The translations under genes and the position numbers were made by a program. A stretch of 64,000 nucleotides of DNA from Phycomyces nitens. Taxonomy: Eukaryota > Mucoromycota > Mucoromycetes > Mucorales > Phycomycetaceae. Below, one piece after another: positions 61,556 through 64,000 of this stretch (positions are counted from its first letter, which is position 1; each line of letters opens with the position of its first letter). The stretch lies in the NCBI GenBank assembly GCA_022702545.1, contig JAHRBC010000004.1, forward strand, positions 1,922,001 through 1,986,000, read 5' to 3'. The notes under the pieces were generated by a model, which ran no database searches, was not told where the DNA came from, and saw only the letters and a program-made list of their open reading frames with translations.

Positions 61556-62110
61556 TTGTTTACATTAGTATCTTATTATTTGGGAGATGTTTCCAGTATG
61601 GATATTAGTATCCAGAGACTTGTAGCTATAACTGCATTAAAGGTAAGCTTGGTGTTTTGCTGCGCCCCAATATCTCTTGATCCAATTGCATTCACCGTGG
61701 AACTTTGGATAGAGCCCAAAGATATGTATAGAGTTCTCAACAGCTTCATGAAGTGCTGTTTTTTGAGCTAGGAAATCCATTTGTAAAGTCAAGATATGGT
61801 GCTCACAAGATATTCTATCTTTTGGAATATCATTCTTTCTACAATCGAGCTTCCATTTTTATCGAGTTTTCAAGTATGAGTCTCAATGATAATTAACAGA
61901 TCCTTCACGCCGTTTCAGAAAGTGAGTAGCATATACAACAGAGGTAATACCTTTTGTAACGCCCTGAAGACATAGGTCTTCCAAAGTATTTTCTTCATCC
62001 TCATACTTATTAAAGCCAATAAAGTCATCACTGACTGTTTCCGAGTATTAAGAATTTGATGTAATTCTTCTCTAGTTAAGATCTTGGCAACTATTTATTT
62101 CCTAGTAGGG
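61556..62110 (-). pseudogene. Relic of another DDE transposase
   Basis: The minus strand at about 61640-61790 reads LTLQMDFLAQKTALHEAVEN and, after it, PKFHGECNWIKRYWGAAK. This matches the end of a fungal DDE transposase family in which the Glu of the ECN(W/F)I motif is catalytic. Further upstream pieces (REELHQILNTRKQS near 62060) are in other frames with stops. It is a different family from the Tc1-like relic in the palindromic blocks. Confidence 0.6.
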
Positions 62111-64000
62111 CAAGACATTTTTGCAAGGTCTTTTGAAAAATGTATATAACGTATATATTAGTTTTTTTTTGATTAACTACAAGTATTGAATATCTTTATC
62201 AACTAACTGTTCAAGAAACAACAATTGGCCAATTCTCTATTCCATAAGCAACCCCATACCACTATAAAGCATTTTTCCACGCCTTTTCTTTGTACATTTA
62301 TGTTTTTGTTTTTGTTTCTCTCCATAGAATTGCAAACCAAAAATTGGTCAAAGCAGCCGTATTTTTCTATAACCTAGACTTATTTGACTGAACTACCCTG
62401 ACCCAGCCCTTAATTATAAATGTGGCCTTGACTTTAGCCCAACACATTTGATTATTATTCTGTTTATAGGTCAAGTTCTGGCTCGGAGACAGGAGCGTAA
62501 GGTTAGAAGCCTTTTACATAAAAATATCTGGTAACTTCTTAGCTATAGAAAGTGGCACTAGCAGCTTTAAAGTTTGTTTTTTCCATTTTATTAGGTACTT
62601 TTTGTGTACTATGTATATACCTTGATACCTGCTGCTTTATTTATATTTTCTCAAGACAATTAAAGGCTTTTTTTTTTGTCAAGATACATGTATTTATGTA
62701 TTAATACTCCCTTTCGATCAGTATTGACCCACCTTTGACAAACTCGCAAAGAATTGAAACAAGTCGAGCAAAAAAAAACAATCGTATTTTACAGCCTAAT
62801 TAGTGTAACAATTCTTCTGAACTCACTGCCATAGTATATATAGACCACAATTGCTCCACGAAAAAGACACGTTTGTTGTTTAAAAAACATAATGAACATT
62901 TCACTGATATGTTGAGCAAATGATATCCCCTCATTAGGAACATTCTGTTACACTTATTCATTATATTGCACATAGCTATTGGTGTTATTACATATGATCT
63001 TACGAGTTTTTGTAACAATTTTCGTGAGAGACATGATTGATTTGGCCAATAGAGAAGTGCTATATTTATGAGAAAGTATATGTAAGCACATATTCAAATA
63101 GTAAATGTTCTGCCCTGTGTGAAATAATACTCTATTTTTTCATTTTACCCACAATATAAATCCGATCAAGATAAATAACCCGGACCTTTGGAGAAAATCC
63201 TGGGAGTAATGGTCCTGGATTATTTTTAGTTTTTTTTTTTTGAGTGCTTGATGTGTGCAATTCAAGAATAATTGGCGAAAATATATAGGCAAATACACTA
63301 TTGATAGTTACCTACCTAATTAGCCCGTATGGACACCGCACAAAGAGCTAAAGATACAATAGAAGCCGGTATATTGTGCCAAGCTCATAATCTTCTGGGG
63401 AAAACTTGGAGTATAATATTCCGTTATTAATATACATCATGTGCCTTGATCGTCGACTCTTATTGCACTTCTTTTCAAAAATAAGAAATATAAGACTATT
63501 CAGGGTCTATATATTCCATAAGAAGCTAATACATGGATATCAATATAGCAAAATAACTGTATCACATAAAGACTTTGTATAGTTAATACATAGCTCATAC
63601 TGGGACAGGGAAAAGACATATCCTTTCTATATATAAAAAGATGATTATTAAGTATTTGAGATGTGTCACCCGTAGATTACACAGTGTGATAAGCACCAGA
63701 TACTACAACTCAATATAACATTGTGCTTTCGATCTGTAAGACAGTGATGTTACTCAAGCGTACAAGTCAATCAGGCGCGTCGGTTGAACTATATGGGAGG
63801 GTAACTATTTTCACTGCTACCTTTCGGAAGCTCAACTGACTCTTTAATAAAGGTCCTCGGAACAGAAAAGCAGGTCAGAGAAACAGATCTGGTGCTAGGA
63901 TATTATCCAGACGTCTTGTACACAGGGCTGGCGGCAAATAATGTCTATATTTCGACTGGTCCCTGTGCTCGGCAAGATATCTCGTTTTTTTTTTAAAAAA
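62111..64000. other. Terminal AT-rich region, no genes seen
   Basis: Stop-dense on both strands, with several T homopolymers (about 62162-62171, 62667-62678, 63230-63241). The last 250 nt (63750-63990) are less AT-rich and could be the edge of a gene beyond the window, but no motif is recognisable. Confidence 0.4.

Overview
The window reads as nuclear DNA of an early-diverging filamentous fungus, most likely Mucoromycota (Mucorales-like). Genes are intron-rich with short introns (about 46-90 nt), intergenic DNA is AT-rich, and many promoters carry TATA boxes 60-90 nt upstream of the start codon. The gene set is eukaryotic and fungal: CHS5 exomer subunit, SKN7-type response regulator, SRF/MCM1 MADS factor, ARF6, and a ricin-lectin/CipC protein. 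I name no species. All exon structures were worked out by hand from reading frame, splice sites and family motifs.

Layout. 0.3-6.2 kb: lectin-CipC protein, SAP18, a short CHS5 and an unknown coiled-coil protein. 6.2-8.9 kb: mostly non-coding, with a possible gene relic. 8.9-15.2 kb: MADS-box factor, SKN7-like regulator, RING-finger protein and a short-chain dehydrogenase. 16.9-21.6 kb: a large palindromic repeat block with tRNA-like modules and a decayed Tc1/mariner transposase. 23.2-26.9 kb: ARF6, a phosducin-like protein and pyrroline-5-carboxylate reductase. 28-30.3 kb: transposase relics. 30.5-37.7 kb: a 14-exon fusion of fatty acyl-CoA reductase with a glycerol-3-phosphate/DHAP-type acyltransferase, convergent with a membrane-anchored acyl-CoA-binding protein. 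39.1-50.6 kb: the inverted second copy of the repeat block. Its distal arm is split by a 6.7-kb island holding a foldback element, two related PD-(D/E)XK-like genes, short inverted repeats and a solo LTR. 52.5-56.8 kb: a phosphoglucomutase/phosphopentomutase and a MYST acetyltransferase. 57-64 kb: a 60-bp minisatellite, transposase relics and a 501-residue nuclease-like protein.

Most notable points. (1) The reductase-acyltransferase fusion combines two activities that are separate ether-lipid enzymes in animals. Both active sites carry a substitution: His for Tyr in YxxxK, and Ser for His in HX4D. Its neighbour is a tail-anchored acyl-CoA-binding protein, which suggests a lipid locus with an unusual, possibly non-catalytic, protein. 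(2) Four genes use GC-AG introns with the same AAG|GCAAGT donor, each confirmed by a conserved protein motif across the junction. (3) The two 4-kb inverted blocks flank 17.5 kb of ordinary genes and could mediate inversion. (4) The island holds a nuclease-like gene pair, one member frameshifted in an A9 run and the other lacking the catalytic Asp.
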